64,000 nt of DNA from Lewinella sp. IMCC34183 (GTDB lineage Bacteria; Bacteroidota; Bacteroidia; Chitinophagales; Saprospiraceae). Below, in pieces: positions 41,466-50,371 of this stretch. The DNA lies in NCBI RefSeq assembly GCF_003390915.1, contig NZ_QMEM01000001.1, positions 62,001 through 126,000 on the forward strand, written 5' to 3'. A program made the position numbers and the translations under genes. Numbering within the stretch: position 1 is the first letter of the stretch; every line of letters begins with the position of its first letter. The notes beneath the pieces were generated by a model. The model worked only from the letters and a program-made list of their open reading frames with translations. It had not been told where the DNA came from and searched no databases.

Positions 41466-44435
41466 ATGTACACTATTTCCCGGTTCGTACCTGGTTTCCG
41501 ACTGATCGTTCTGTTGCTCATTAGCACCCTGGCCGGCGGTCCGTCCCTGGTCGCTCAGTCGACTCCTCCCGGGGAGATCGCCGAGCTCGTCAACACCTAC
41601 CGTACCGACCGGCGCGGCCCCTACCGCGGCATCTTCTGGTTTTGCTCCGACGGCAGCCAGCGCGCGGCGCGTGACCCCTGTCCGGACGACGACCGCGCCC
41701 ACCAGCACGCCGACTATACTCCGCGTATCAAGCAGCTCATGCGGCAGGACCACCTGTTCTTCGGACAGGTACTCGCCGATACCGAGTACGGGGATTTCTG
41801 GGATGCGGCCAACGATCACAGCCGACTCAAACAGTACCAGCTCAATAATTACCTCGTGGCCGTCGACGACGGCTGGATCCTCGAGCAGGCCCGCTTCTAC
41901 CGGGGCGCCTTCCAGGTAGAGGACGAGGAAGAGTGGGGCCGCAGTTTTTTCCGGTGGCTGCTTGCTAAGGACGACGTGCTGCGGGAAAACTTTTACCTCA
42001 TCGTGCAGGCCGCCCGCGACATTCCGCACCGCGGCGATACCGACCTCAACCAGCGTATTCGCGCGGTCAGTAAGGAGATCGCCGATGAGTACCCGGCCTT
42101 CATGGACCTGCGGATCAAGATCCACGGACGTCCGGAGGGCGCGGACGCAGGTGCGGTGGAACGCTTCATGGAAGAACACGCCACGGAATTGCGCGAACGC
42201 GACCTCTACGCTTCCGCCGAATCTCTGGTCAACGACATCAACGTGGCGTACGGAGGCAGCGACCTGAGCAACGTGCGCGATCTGCTCGCCGATCTCCCCG
42301 AGACCGACCCCCTCCGGCCCGGCCTGATCGGGTTCGTCGAGCAGCAGGCCCGCCTGGAGGACGGCTCCAACGATGTTTCGCGCCTGACCGCGGCGGCCGA
42401 CCTGAGCGTAGCCATTCGCCAGAGTTTGGTCAACGACGAGCGCCGTCCCCTCGATCGCCTGCGCCTGATCGACGTACTTAATGAAGTAAGCGACCTCATC
42501 TTCCGCACCGCCGGCAGTTGGGAACCGGTCACGGCCCGGGACCAGATGGAGAAGATCTGCTACCTCGGGGAGGCCGCGGCGGGCACGGGCTTCATCGAAC
42601 TCTGGGAGTACGAAGCCGCCATCGGTAACCTCGCCGATCCCGGGTATCAGTACATCTGGCCCCGGATGCTCGACGATTACCTCGACAACGCCCGTCGCTT
42701 CGTGGAGTGGGGCACCGCTACCAACCGGGTCGTCTACGGCGATGTGGCAGAGCGGTACGCGAGCTTCGAACCGCAGGCCCTCGGCTTTCTCGACGACCAG
42801 ATCCGGGGTTCCGTTCTGCTGCCCTTCGGGCAGGCCGTCGGCGCCCTCGGCGACTGGCTGGCTCGCAACAGCGACAGCGGCAACCACCTTATGGACATCG
42901 CCTCCCAGGCCCAGGCCCGCGGCCTCAATCCCGGCTACGCCCGGGGCATCCTTCACCTGATCGAGGGCGCGCCCGACGGCGTAGAGGTCAACAACCACGA
43001 CATCTTCGCCTTCAGCCGTCCGCCATCCGACCTGAAACCCGTCGGCGGTATCCTTACCGTGAGCGAGGGGAATATGGTCAGCCACGTACAGTTGCTGGCC
43101 CGCAATCTGGGTATTCCCAACGCCGTGCTTAGCGACCAGCAATTCAAGCAGCTCAAGCCGTACGATGGTGAGGAGGTCTTTTACGCGGTGAGCAGCGGCG
43201 GATCGGTACTGATGAAGCCGGTCGGAGACATGACCGAAACGGAGCGTGACCTTTTCGCCGTGCGCGAACGCAGCCAGGAAAAGATCGCCGTGCCCGTCGA
43301 CCGCATCGATCTCTCGACCCGCGACGTACTGGACCTGCGAAACGTCGACGCCGAAGACAGCGGCGTACGGTCCGGCCCCAAGGCCGCCAACCTCGGCCAG
43401 CTCAAGGCGCTCTTCCCCGATAAGGTCGTCAACGGTCTGGTGATCCCATTCGGCATTTTCCGTGAGCACCTGGATCAGCAGATGCCCGGCCAGCCCGACG
43501 GTACCAGCTACTGGACCTTCCTCAACGCACGCTTCGCCGAAGCGGCCCGTATGGAAAAGGATGGCCGCAGTGCAGCGGATATCGAGGCCTATACGCTTGA
43601 ACAGCTGGCCACGCTGCGCACGGCCATCGATGAGATCCGCATCGAGGGCAAACTGATCGCCCAACTACAGGACGGCTTCCGCGACGTACTTGGTGGCGAA
43701 TTCGGAGAAGTACCGGTATTCCTACGGTCGGACACTAACATGGAGGATCTGGAATCCTTCACCGGGGCCGGCCTCAACAAGACCGTCTTCAATGTCGTGG
43801 GCCGCACCTCCATTCTGGACGGCATCAAGGAAGTCTGGGCCAGCCCGTACACGGAACGAAGCTACCGCTGGCGTCAGCGCTACCTCCTGAACCCCGAGAA
43901 CGTATTCCCTAGCATCCTCATCATCCCGAGCGTGGACGTGGAATATTCCGGCGTGATGATCACCAAGGGGGTTACGTCCGGACTGGACGACGATATTACC
44001 GTGGCCTTCAGCCGCGGTGCTGGGGGTGCGGTCGATGGACAAGCCGCGGAATCCTACCTGCTGGGAGCCGATGGCCGCTTCACCCTGCAGGCGCCCGCCC
44101 GCGAGCGCATGTACCGTCGCCTGCCGGTAACGGGGGGCTCGGTGATGGTTGCCGCCCCCTTCGATCGTCCGATCCTGAGTCAGCAAAACCTGTCGGATCT
44201 CTACGCTTTAGGGCAGGAAGTAGAGCGTATCATGCCGCAGGCACCGGGCGTGAATACCGACGGGCCCTTTGATGTTGAGTTGGGATTTCAGGACAACAAG
44301 ATCTGGCTGTTCCAGATCCGGCCCTTCGTGGAGAACGACAACGCTCAGAAGTCCGAATACCTGCAGAGCATCTCGCCCCCCGAGCGGGAAGGCGTTTACA
44401 TCGACCTGGCGAGCAGCATGCAGGAGGGACTGTAG
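41466..44435 (+). CDS. Exported PEP-utiliser/pyruvate-phosphate-dikinase-like protein with permuted domains
   Basis: 989 aa from the ATG at 41466. The N-terminus (LIVLLLISTLAGGPSLVAQS) is a signal peptide. Residues ~30-500 are an all-helical-looking region I do not recognise. Residues ~525-560 carry a phospho-histidine swivel motif (SEGNMVSHVQLLARNLGIP, His540). Residues ~650-975 are an ATP-grasp PEP/pyruvate-binding domain: GPKAANLGQLKALFP, VFLRSDTNMEDLESFTGAG (Arg754) and WLFQIRPF at the end. In PPDK and PEP synthase the ATP domain comes first; here the His domain precedes it, as in plant glucan water dikinase. The substrate is unknown. A periplasmic ATP-dependent dikinase would be surprising. 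Confidence 0.85.
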   Translation: MYTISRFVPGFRLIVLLLISTLAGGPSLVAQSTPPGEIAELVNTYRTDRRGPYRGIFWFCSDGSQRAARDPCPDDDRAHQHADYTPRIKQLMRQDHLFFGQVLADTEYGDFWDAANDHSRLKQYQLNNYLVAVDDGWILEQARFYRGAFQVEDEEEWGRSFFRWLLAKDDVLRENFYLIVQAARDIPHRGDTDLNQRIRAVSKEIADEYPAFMDLRIKIHGRPEGADAGAVERFMEEHATELRERDLYASAESLVNDINVAYGGSDLSNVRDLLADLPETDPLRPGLIGFVEQQARLEDGSNDVSRLTAAADLSVAIRQSLVNDERRPLDRLRLIDVLNEVSDLIFRTAGSWEPVTARDQMEKICYLGEAAAGTGFIELWEYEAAIGNLADPGYQYIWPRMLDDYLDNARRFVEWGTATNRVVYGDVAERYASFEPQALGFLDDQIRGSVLLPFGQAVGALGDWLARNSDSGNHLMDIASQAQARGLNPGYARGILHLIEGAPDGVEVNNHDIFAFSRPPSDLKPVGGILTVSEGNMVSHVQLLARNLGIPNAVLSDQQFKQLKPYDGEEVFYAVSSGGSVLMKPVGDMTETERDLFAVRERSQEKIAVPVDRIDLSTRDVLDLRNVDAEDSGVRSGPKAANLGQLKALFPDKVVNGLVIPFGIFREHLDQQMPGQPDGTSYWTFLNARFAEAARMEKDGRSAADIEAYTLEQLATLRTAIDEIRIEGKLIAQLQDGFRDVLGGEFGEVPVFLRSDTNMEDLESFTGAGLNKTVFNVVGRTSILDGIKEVWASPYTERSYRWRQRYLLNPENVFPSILIIPSVDVEYSGVMITKGVTSGLDDDITVAFSRGAGGAVDGQAAESYLLGADGRFTLQAPARERMYRRLPVTGGSVMVAAPFDRPILSQQNLSDLYALGQEVERIMPQAPGVNTDGPFDVELGFQDNKIWLFQIRPFVENDNAQKSEYLQSISPPEREGVYIDLASSMQEGL

Positions 44436-44444
44436 GCAGCGCCG

Positions 44445-45086
44445 CTACGCTCCCTTGAACAGGCCGTGAAGTTTGCCGTCCACCATGTTGATCACGCGGC
44501 CGAGGTCTTCCTTTTTATTGACGAAGTCGACCTCGTCCACGTTGATGATCAGGATGTTGCCGTCGTGGTAGTCACGGATCCAGTCTTCGTAGCGCCGGTT
44601 GAGCTGCTTGAGGTAATCCAGGCTCATGCTGCCCTCGTAGTCGCGCCCGCGGTTCTCGATGTGGGCGACGAGCGTGCCGATGCCCGCCCGCAGGTAGATC
44701 AGCAGATCGGGGGGCTTGATGCGGCTGGTCATGGTATGGAAAAGCTCCGTGTAGCTGTTGAAGTCGCGTTCGGTCATCAGGCCCATGCCGAAAAGGTTGG
44801 GCGCGAAGATGTTGGCGTCCTCGTAGATCGTACGGTCCTGGATGACCGGGTGGTCACCGTCCTGAATGTCGATGATCTGCCGGTAGCGGTTGTGTAGGAA
44901 GTACACCTGGAGGTTGAAACTCCAGCGCTTCATATCGTCGTAGAAATCGCTCAGGTAGGGATTGTTCTCGGCGCTTTCGTAGTGAACTTCCCAGCCGAAG
45001 TGCTGGCCCAGCTGGCGGCAGAGGGTCGTTTTACCGGCGCCGATATTCCCGGCGATGGCAATGTGCTTGATGGGCGAATTTTCCAT
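44445..45086 (-). CDS. Deoxynucleoside kinase (dNK/dGK-dAK family)
   Basis: 213 aa. Walker A GNIGAGKTTLCRQL is at residues ~12-25. The DRxxxED motif appears as QDRTIYEDANIFA, and the lid has IENRGRDYEGSMSLDYLKQL. The family phosphorylates deoxyadenosine, deoxyguanosine or deoxycytidine for nucleotide salvage. The exact specificity cannot be fixed. A TACCTTTG box at 45094-45101 (minus) lies 7 nt before the ATG. Its stop is 9 nt from the end of the dikinase-like gene. Confidence 0.93.
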   Translation of the reverse strand: MENSPIKHIAIAGNIGAGKTTLCRQLGQHFGWEVHYESAENNPYLSDFYDDMKRWSFNLQVYFLHNRYRQIIDIQDGDHPVIQDRTIYEDANIFAPNLFGMGLMTERDFNSYTELFHTMTSRIKPPDLLIYLRAGIGTLVAHIENRGRDYEGSMSLDYLKQLNRRYEDWIRDYHDGNILIINVDEVDFVNKKEDLGRVINMVDGKLHGLFKGA

Positions 45087-45093
45087 AGGAGCG

Positions 45094-45101
45094 CAAAGGT
45101 A
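45094..45101 (-). promoter_or_regulatory. -7 element (TACCTTTG) for deoxynucleoside kinase
   Basis: Exact TAnnTTTG on the minus strand, 7 nt before the ATG at 45086. Confidence 0.6.
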
Positions 45102-45128
45102 GGAAAGCCGCCGCCAGCCGGGGACAAC

Positions 45129-45812
45129 TTACCAGCTCCAGCCGAAGCGGGCCTCGATCTGGACGACCGCGCCGCTGACGTCCTTGGCGGTGATGACGTC
45201 GCTGTCCACGCCGCTCGCGAAGCGGTAGCCGCCCTCGATACCCAGACGGAACCACTGGAAAAGGTTGATCTCCGCGCCGCCCATAAGCTGGCCCACGAGC
45301 ATGCGGTCCCGTCCTTCTCCCTCCACATCGATGCGGCCGGGGCCCACGATGGCGGTAAAGCGGGGGTGAATGACGTTGTCGGCGCCGGGCGCCACCCCGA
45401 TGATGAATCCGCCGTGGCGGAACTCATACTGCGGCCGTTCGCCGACCAGCGGTTCCTCGTCGGTGGTGAAGTTTTCACGCGCTTTCCAGCCTCCGTAGCC
45501 CAGGAACACGGTTTCGCCGAATTCCAGGCCACCAAAACCACCGCGGACCAGCGACCAGTCGTCGCCCGTCGCCGAGTAGTTATAGGTGGGGCCGCCCCAC
45601 GCCCCGGTAAAGTCAAGGTCGCCAAGCAGGGTTTTCTCCCGGCGGAGCGAATAGTCGGCAACCGATGCATGCACGGGAGCGGCCGACCGGTAAGCCAAGC
45701 GGGGACCGGCGTCGGTAGCGGGGGCGGGGGCGGGGGCGGCGTAAGCCAGCTCCTGGGCCGCGAGAGCACCGGTAAATAAACAAAGGGTCAATAGTGAATA
45801 CAGGGTCTTCAT
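45129..45812 (-). CDS. Secreted/outer-membrane beta-rich protein, unknown function
   Basis: 227 aa from the ATG at 45812; the signal peptide TLYSLLTLCLFTGALAAQ begins right there. After an Ala-Pro-rich stretch (YAAPAPAPATDAGP) come alternating amphipathic strands (FGGLEFGETVFLGYGGW, FIIGVAPGADNVIHPRF) and a C-terminal GWSW ending in an aromatic residue, as in outer-membrane barrels. I recognise no named family. An AACCTTTG-like box (45909-45916, minus) lies ~95 nt upstream. Confidence 0.7.
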   Translation of the reverse strand: MKTLYSLLTLCLFTGALAAQELAYAAPAPAPATDAGPRLAYRSAAPVHASVADYSLRREKTLLGDLDFTGAWGGPTYNYSATGDDWSLVRGGFGGLEFGETVFLGYGGWKARENFTTDEEPLVGERPQYEFRHGGFIIGVAPGADNVIHPRFTAIVGPGRIDVEGEGRDRMLVGQLMGGAEINLFQWFRLGIEGGYRFASGVDSDVITAKDVSGAVVQIEARFGWSW

Positions 45813-46004
45813 GGGTAATGCGTTTGCGGGTTTGCGTTGCACCTGCGTCCCCGCCCGAGTGGCGGATGGCCGGCAGTTGATTCACGTGAAGGGCGTTTGT
45901 CGCATCCCAAAGGTTGCAGCGAAAAGTCTTAAAAAGTCCCACCGTTCTATTAACGGCGTCCTAAAATCGGCGGAGGTGGCCTTACCTTGGCCGAAAACAC
46001 ATTT

Positions 46005-47348
46005 ATGGCGCGGCAAAGCATCCTCATCAAGGGCGGAACCATCGTAAATCGCGGGGAACGCAGGGTAGGGGACCTACTCATCGAAGACGGCTTCATCACC
46101 CGCGTGGAAGACTCCCTCAACGTGCGGGCCGACCGCGAGATCAACGCCGAGGGCTGCTACGTGCTGCCCGGCGTGATCGACGACCAGGTACACTTCCGCG
46201 AGCCCGGACTCACGCACAAGGCGACCATCGGCTCCGAAGCCCGCGCCGCCGTGGCCGGTGGTACCACCTCCTTCATGGAGATGCCCAACACCAAACCCGC
46301 CGCCCTCACCCAGCTGCTGCTCGACGAGAAGTACCGCATCGGCGGCGCCACCAGCGTAGCCAATTACAGCTTCTACATGGGAGCTTCGAACGATAACCTC
46401 GACGAGGCCCTGCGCACCGATCCCGAGCAGGTGTGCGGACTGAAGATTTTCATGGGCAGTAGCACCGGTAATATGTTGGTGGACAGCGAACGTACCCTAG
46501 ACGCGCTCTTTTCCCGCATCCCCCTCCTGATCGCTACCCACTGCGAGGACGAGGCCACCATCCGCCACAACGCCGCGGAGGCGCGCGAGAAATACGGCGT
46601 GGAGATCCCGGTCCGCGAGCACCCGAACATCCGATCCGCCGCCGGCTGTCTCAAGAGCAGTTCCCTGGCGGTGGAGCTCGCAACCCGCCACAACGCCCGC
46701 CTGCACATCCTTCACATCAGCACCGCCGACGAGGTAGGGCTCTTTCGCAACGACATCCCGCTGGAGCAGAAGCGCATCACCGCGGAGGTCTGCGTACACC
46801 ACCTCACCTTCAACGCCGACGACTACGCCCGCCTCGGAAACCGCATCAAGTGCAACCCCGCCATCAAGGAGGAGCACCACCGCGCGGCCCTGCTGCCGGC
46901 CCTCCTCGACGACCACTTCGACGTCGTGGCGACCGACCACGCCCCCCACACCGCCGCGGAGAAGGCCCAGGCCGACTACTTCAAGGCCCCGGGAGGGTTG
47001 CCGCTGGTGCAGCACAGCCTCGACCTGATGATGCGCCTGGAACAACAGGGGAAGATCAGCCTGGAACGGGTAGTGGAGAAGATGTGCCACGCGCCGGCCA
47101 TCTGCTTTCAGGTCGATCGCCGCGGGTTCCTCGACGAGGGGATGTGGGCCGACGTGGTGATCTACGACCCGCAAACCGAGTGGACGGTCCGCCCGGAGAA
47201 CATCCTTTACCACGTGGGCTGGTCGCCCCTGGAGGGCATGAACTTTCGGGGCCGGGTACGGGAAACCATCGTGAGCGGCCAGCTGGCCTACGCCGACGGC
47301 CGGGTCAACGACACGGTACGCGGCGAGCGGTTGGCCTTCCGCAGGTAA
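46005..47348 (+). CDS. pyrC: Dihydroorotase
   Basis: 447 aa from the ATG at 46005; in-frame codons further up belong to the leader. An amidohydrolase fold with DDQVHFREPGLTHKATIGSE (HxR metal/substrate motif), GLKIFMGSSTGNML, LLIATHCEDEATI, LHILHIST and VATDHAPHT. It interconverts carbamoyl aspartate and dihydroorotate in pyrimidine synthesis. It resembles the class I/AllB-like group by length. A TACCTTGG box lies at 45983-45990, 14 nt before the ATG. No other pyr gene is adjacent. Naming as pyrC follows function; a hydantoinase-type activity is the main alternative. Confidence 0.9.
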   Translation: MARQSILIKGGTIVNRGERRVGDLLIEDGFITRVEDSLNVRADREINAEGCYVLPGVIDDQVHFREPGLTHKATIGSEARAAVAGGTTSFMEMPNTKPAALTQLLLDEKYRIGGATSVANYSFYMGASNDNLDEALRTDPEQVCGLKIFMGSSTGNMLVDSERTLDALFSRIPLLIATHCEDEATIRHNAAEAREKYGVEIPVREHPNIRSAAGCLKSSSLAVELATRHNARLHILHISTADEVGLFRNDIPLEQKRITAEVCVHHLTFNADDYARLGNRIKCNPAIKEEHHRAALLPALLDDHFDVVATDHAPHTAAEKAQADYFKAPGGLPLVQHSLDLMMRLEQQGKISLERVVEKMCHAPAICFQVDRRGFLDEGMWADVVIYDPQTEWTVRPENILYHVGWSPLEGMNFRGRVRETIVSGQLAYADGRVNDTVRGERLAFRR

Positions 47349-47359
47349 GTAATAAAGAA

Positions 47360-47385
47360 CCCCGGTCATCCAGAGGATGCCGGGG
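47360..47385. terminator. Hairpin after dihydroorotase, likely bidirectional terminator
   Basis: Stem CCCCGG(T)CATCC / GGATGCCGGGG with one bulged base and a 3-nt loop. The minus-strand side is followed by a T-rich TTCTTTATT. A second weaker hairpin with a T6 run on the minus strand (GCCGG 47423-47427/CCGGC 47434-47438) lies between it and the subtilase stop. Confidence 0.6.
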
Positions 47386-47539
47386 CTCGTTCCAACTTAC
47401 TGATACCAAATAAAAAAGCGGTGCCGGGTAAATCCGGCGAGTTCGTGGGACCGCCGGGTGCGGGCGGCACGTGGGCGGGATTCTCAAAAATAAGCATCTG
47501 GCGCTGCCGGTACAAGTCGCGCGGCAAAAAAGGCAGCGG

Positions 47540-48943
47540 TCAGGGCTGCTGCCGCCGCTGAATAAGGTAGCGGTACGCGGCGGCAAAATCCGGTTTGCCG
47601 TACCCCAGCGTGTCGTCCGGCGCGTTCGCCTGCGAGGCCGTAGCCCGAACGGCGTCCAGGATCTCCTGGTTCGTAGCTTCCGGGACGGCCTGCACCAGGC
47701 AGGCGATTAGCCCGGTCACCAGCGGTGCGCTGAGGCTGGTACCGTTGGCCGGGGTGAGCCCCTTGCCGTTGGCGGCCACGGCGGCTACCATGACCCCGGG
47801 CCCGCTCACGTCGGGCTTGGTACGACCGTCGGCCGTGGGCCCGTAGCTGCTGAAGTAGGCCCGCTCGTCGTCGGGCCCGATCGCCCCGATACTGAAGGCC
47901 CCGGCGGCATCGGCGGGGATGCCGATATGCTTCCACTCGTCCGCCCCGCTGTTGCCGGCGCTGGTCACGATGATGATGCCCCGCGCGAACGCCCGGTCGA
48001 TGGCGATGGTCGCGGGAGACGTCTTGCCGTTCAGGTCGTCGTAGGTGTAGTCCATACTGCTGTCGGTGAAGGTGGTGTAGCCGAGGCTGCTGTTCACCAC
48101 GTCTACGCCGGCACTGTCGGCCATTTCCAGGGCGATCGCGTAGTTGACTTCCTCCATGCGGTGTTCCCCGCGGCTGTTTTCCGTCTTGAAGAGCACGTAG
48201 CGGGCCTCGGGGGCCGTGCCGATGAAGAAAAAGGGATGCTGGGCGGCCATGGTGCTAAGTACCGTAGCACCGTGGGTAGACCCGTCGAGCGCGGTACTGT
48301 CCTGCTCTACTAGGTCGTAGTTACCCGGAACGGCCTCGATTTGATCGTAGCCCAGAAAATCCTTGTATTCAACGCTCGGGAACCCGCCGTCCAGTACCGC
48401 CACCAGTACGCCTGCGCCCCGGAAGCCCAGGCGGTGCAGGCTGTCGCCGTTCATGCGCGACAGGTCCTTGTATCCGTACCCGTAGAACGTTTCGTTCACC
48501 GGCACCCGCTGTACGACCGGTGCCGGTCGATCGAGCCGGGGGGCTGCGGGCAGGGCAGAAGCGCGCGCGTACTGCAGGGGAGCGGCGTAGAATGTGGTAT
48601 CTACGAAGGGCAGGTCGGCCAGGGCGTCAAGCTCCCCGGCCGTGGTGGCTACGACTACGCCATTCATCCAGCGGCTGCGCAACCAGATCTTGGCCCCGCG
48701 GTCGGTAAGCTGCCGCTCGTACGCGGCGCTGACGGGCAGGTCAACCTCCGTGACCGCCGCGTTGACTTTACGCCGCCGCTCGAGGGCGCGGGTGCTGAGG
48801 AACTCCTCCGGCCGGTCGACACTGTAGGTAGTACCTGCCTTATCGGTGAATCCGATAAAGTAGAGGCGCTGCTGTGGATCGTCCTGGGCGGACAGGGCGG
48901 TAGCGAAGAGCAGGGTACAGAATAGCAGGAGGAAACGTGGCAT
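47540..48943 (-). CDS. Secreted S8 (subtilisin-like) serine peptidase
   Basis: 467 aa. A signal peptide (FLLLFCTLLFATALSAQ) and an N-terminal prodomain-like region (~residues 20-140) precede the catalytic domain. The triad is visible: Asp in VLVAVLDGGFPS, His in GSTHGATVLSTMA, Ser in NGTSLSAPLVTGL, with the oxyanion Asn in TSAGNSGADEW. No T9SS sorting domain is seen, so the protein is probably periplasmic or released by another route. The start lies 5 nt after the shikimate kinase stop, so they share an operon although their functions seem unrelated. Confidence 0.93.
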   Translation of the reverse strand: MPRFLLLFCTLLFATALSAQDDPQQRLYFIGFTDKAGTTYSVDRPEEFLSTRALERRRKVNAAVTEVDLPVSAAYERQLTDRGAKIWLRSRWMNGVVVATTAGELDALADLPFVDTTFYAAPLQYARASALPAAPRLDRPAPVVQRVPVNETFYGYGYKDLSRMNGDSLHRLGFRGAGVLVAVLDGGFPSVEYKDFLGYDQIEAVPGNYDLVEQDSTALDGSTHGATVLSTMAAQHPFFFIGTAPEARYVLFKTENSRGEHRMEEVNYAIALEMADSAGVDVVNSSLGYTTFTDSSMDYTYDDLNGKTSPATIAIDRAFARGIIIVTSAGNSGADEWKHIGIPADAAGAFSIGAIGPDDERAYFSSYGPTADGRTKPDVSGPGVMVAAVAANGKGLTPANGTSLSAPLVTGLIACLVQAVPEATNQEILDAVRATASQANAPDDTLGYGKPDFAAAYRYLIQRRQQP

Positions 48944-48948
48944 GGAGA

Positions 48949-49464
48949 TCAGTTAGGCCGGTGAGCGTTCAACCGGCTCTCCACCAAACGCACTACGTCG
49001 TCCTCGGGGTTGTCGTGTACGACGTGAATTTTGGCGGAGGCATAACATTCGCGGCGATCTTCGAGGCGCCGCCGGATGAGGGTAGGCAAGTCCTCGGGGC
49101 CGTGGAGAAGCGGGCGTTTGTCGCGTTCATCGGCCAGCCGGGCACCGATGATCTCGGGGTGGGTGTCGAGAAAGACCGTGGTGCCCTGCCCGTTCATCCA
49201 TTGCATGTTGTCGTGGAAGCAAGGGGTTCCGCCGCCGGTAGCCAGGACGAACATCGGCAGATTATCGAGCTCCCGCAGCATGGTGCTTTCCAGATCGCGG
49301 AAACTGGATTCTCCGACCCGGGCGAACAGTTCGGCTATCGTGGTTTTAGTCTGTTCTTCGACCAGGTCATCCAGGTCGAGAAAGGGGAGGCCAAGCCGGT
49401 CGGCCAGGCGGCGGCCGACGTAACTTTTTCCGGACCCCATGAAGCCGGTAAGGAAAAGACGCAT
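48949..49464 (-). CDS. aroK: Shikimate kinase
   Basis: 171 aa. Walker A GFMGSGKSYVGRRLA is at the N-terminus, DLDDLVEE binds shikimate, FRDLESTML carries the shikimate-contacting Arg, and VLATGGGTPC is the glycine-rich core. The lid ERDKRPLLHG has the catalytic Arg. It phosphorylates shikimate at the 3-OH, using ATP. A TATATTTA box (49489-49496, minus) lies 24 nt before the ATG. First gene of the aroK-subtilase operon. Confidence 0.95.
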   Translation of the reverse strand: MRLFLTGFMGSGKSYVGRRLADRLGLPFLDLDDLVEEQTKTTIAELFARVGESSFRDLESTMLRELDNLPMFVLATGGGTPCFHDNMQWMNGQGTTVFLDTHPEIIGARLADERDKRPLLHGPEDLPTLIRRRLEDRRECYASAKIHVVHDNPEDDVVRLVESRLNAHRPN

Positions 49465-49554
49465 GTAAGCGGTGGAGTTGTGGGGGAGTAAATATACACT
49501 CCCCGCGCCGGGAAACCGGAACGCCCCACCTACCCGGGTTGCCGCCCGGTTGAG

Positions 49555-49562
49555 TATCTTTG
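49555..49562 (+). promoter_or_regulatory. -7 element (TATCTTTG) for the DUF1573-yajC-ybbR operon
   Basis: Exact TAnnTTTG, 18 nt before the ATG at 49581. Divergent from the aroK box at 49489-49496. Confidence 0.6.
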
Positions 49563-49580
49563 CGGGCCCAACCGGACGGT

Positions 49581-50042
49581 ATGTACAAACTTCTTTACTT
49601 CCTGCTGTTTACCGCTCTGCTGTCCTGTGCCAGTGACCCGGCGCCCGAGGCCGAGACCCCGGAAGCGGCCGACGACAACGCCAGCCTGATTCGGAATCCG
49701 GTCGCGAACGACGCCGACAGTACCGACGTGGCCCGGATGTCCTTCGAAGCACCCGAGTACCTATTCGGCGAAGTACCGGAGGGAACACTGGTCACCCACG
49801 AGTTTACCTTTACCAACACGGGAAGCGTGCCGCTCATGATCACCGATGCCCGGTCGACCTGCGGCTGTACCGTACCGAGTTACCCCGAACGGCCAATACC
49901 GCCGGGCGGCACCGGTACCGTCCGGGTGGAGTTCAATACCGCCCACAAGTACGGCCGGCAGCGTAAACCGGTGACGCTCACCGCCAATACCTACCCCTCG
50001 ATGACCACCGTGTACGTCGACGGCACCGTACTCAACGATTAA
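49581..50042 (+). CDS. DUF1573 domain lipoprotein
   Basis: 153 aa from the ATG at 49581. Lipobox TALLSCASD, an acidic linker, then a DUF1573 Ig-like domain: YLFGEVPEGTLVTHEFTFTN, SVPLMITDARSTCGCTVPSY and FNTAHKYGRQRKPVTL. The family is widespread in Bacteroidota envelopes, function not fixed. Conserved as first gene before yajC in this phylum. It is 17 nt upstream of yajC and read with it from the TATCTTTG promoter. Confidence 0.9.
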   Translation: MYKLLYFLLFTALLSCASDPAPEAETPEAADDNASLIRNPVANDADSTDVARMSFEAPEYLFGEVPEGTLVTHEFTFTNTGSVPLMITDARSTCGCTVPSYPERPIPPGGTGTVRVEFNTAHKYGRQRKPVTLTANTYPSMTTVYVDGTVLND

Positions 50043-50059
50043 TTAAAAGTAACTACCCC

Positions 50060-50371
50060 ATGACCCTCCTCCTCCAGGCCGGTGGCGATCTGTTCACGAA
50101 CGGCTTCTTCATGATCGCCATGCTCGCCGTGCTCGTCTTCACCATGATCATCCCCCAGCGCCGCCGCAGCAAGCAGCAGAAGACCTTCATGGAAGGACTG
50201 GCGAAGGGCCAGCGCGTAGTCACGGCCAGTGGCATGCTGGGCATCATCGATAAGCTCGAAGACCAGATCGTTACCCTCAACGTAGGGAATAAGACCTACA
50301 TTCAGGTCACCAAAAACGCGATCTCCAAGGAACTCACCGATGCCATCTACCCTCCAAAAACTGAAGGATAG
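50060..50371 (+). CDS. yajC: Sec translocase accessory subunit YajC
   Basis: 103 aa. One N-terminal transmembrane helix (FFMIAMLAVLVFTMIIPQRRR) followed by the family basic stretch and a small beta domain with KGQRVVTASGMLGIIDKLED. It sits in the inner membrane with SecDF and supports protein export. It overlaps the next gene by 32 nt. Length is normal for the family. Confidence 0.95.
   Translation: MTLLLQAGGDLFTNGFFMIAMLAVLVFTMIIPQRRRSKQQKTFMEGLAKGQRVVTASGMLGIIDKLEDQIVTLNVGNKTYIQVTKNAISKELTDAIYPPKTEG

Noticed and set aside
41433-43664. A 743-codon open frame on the minus strand.
   Set aside because: It is antisense to the dikinase-like gene with no recognisable domain and no promoter; the plus-strand protein has clear ATP-grasp motifs.
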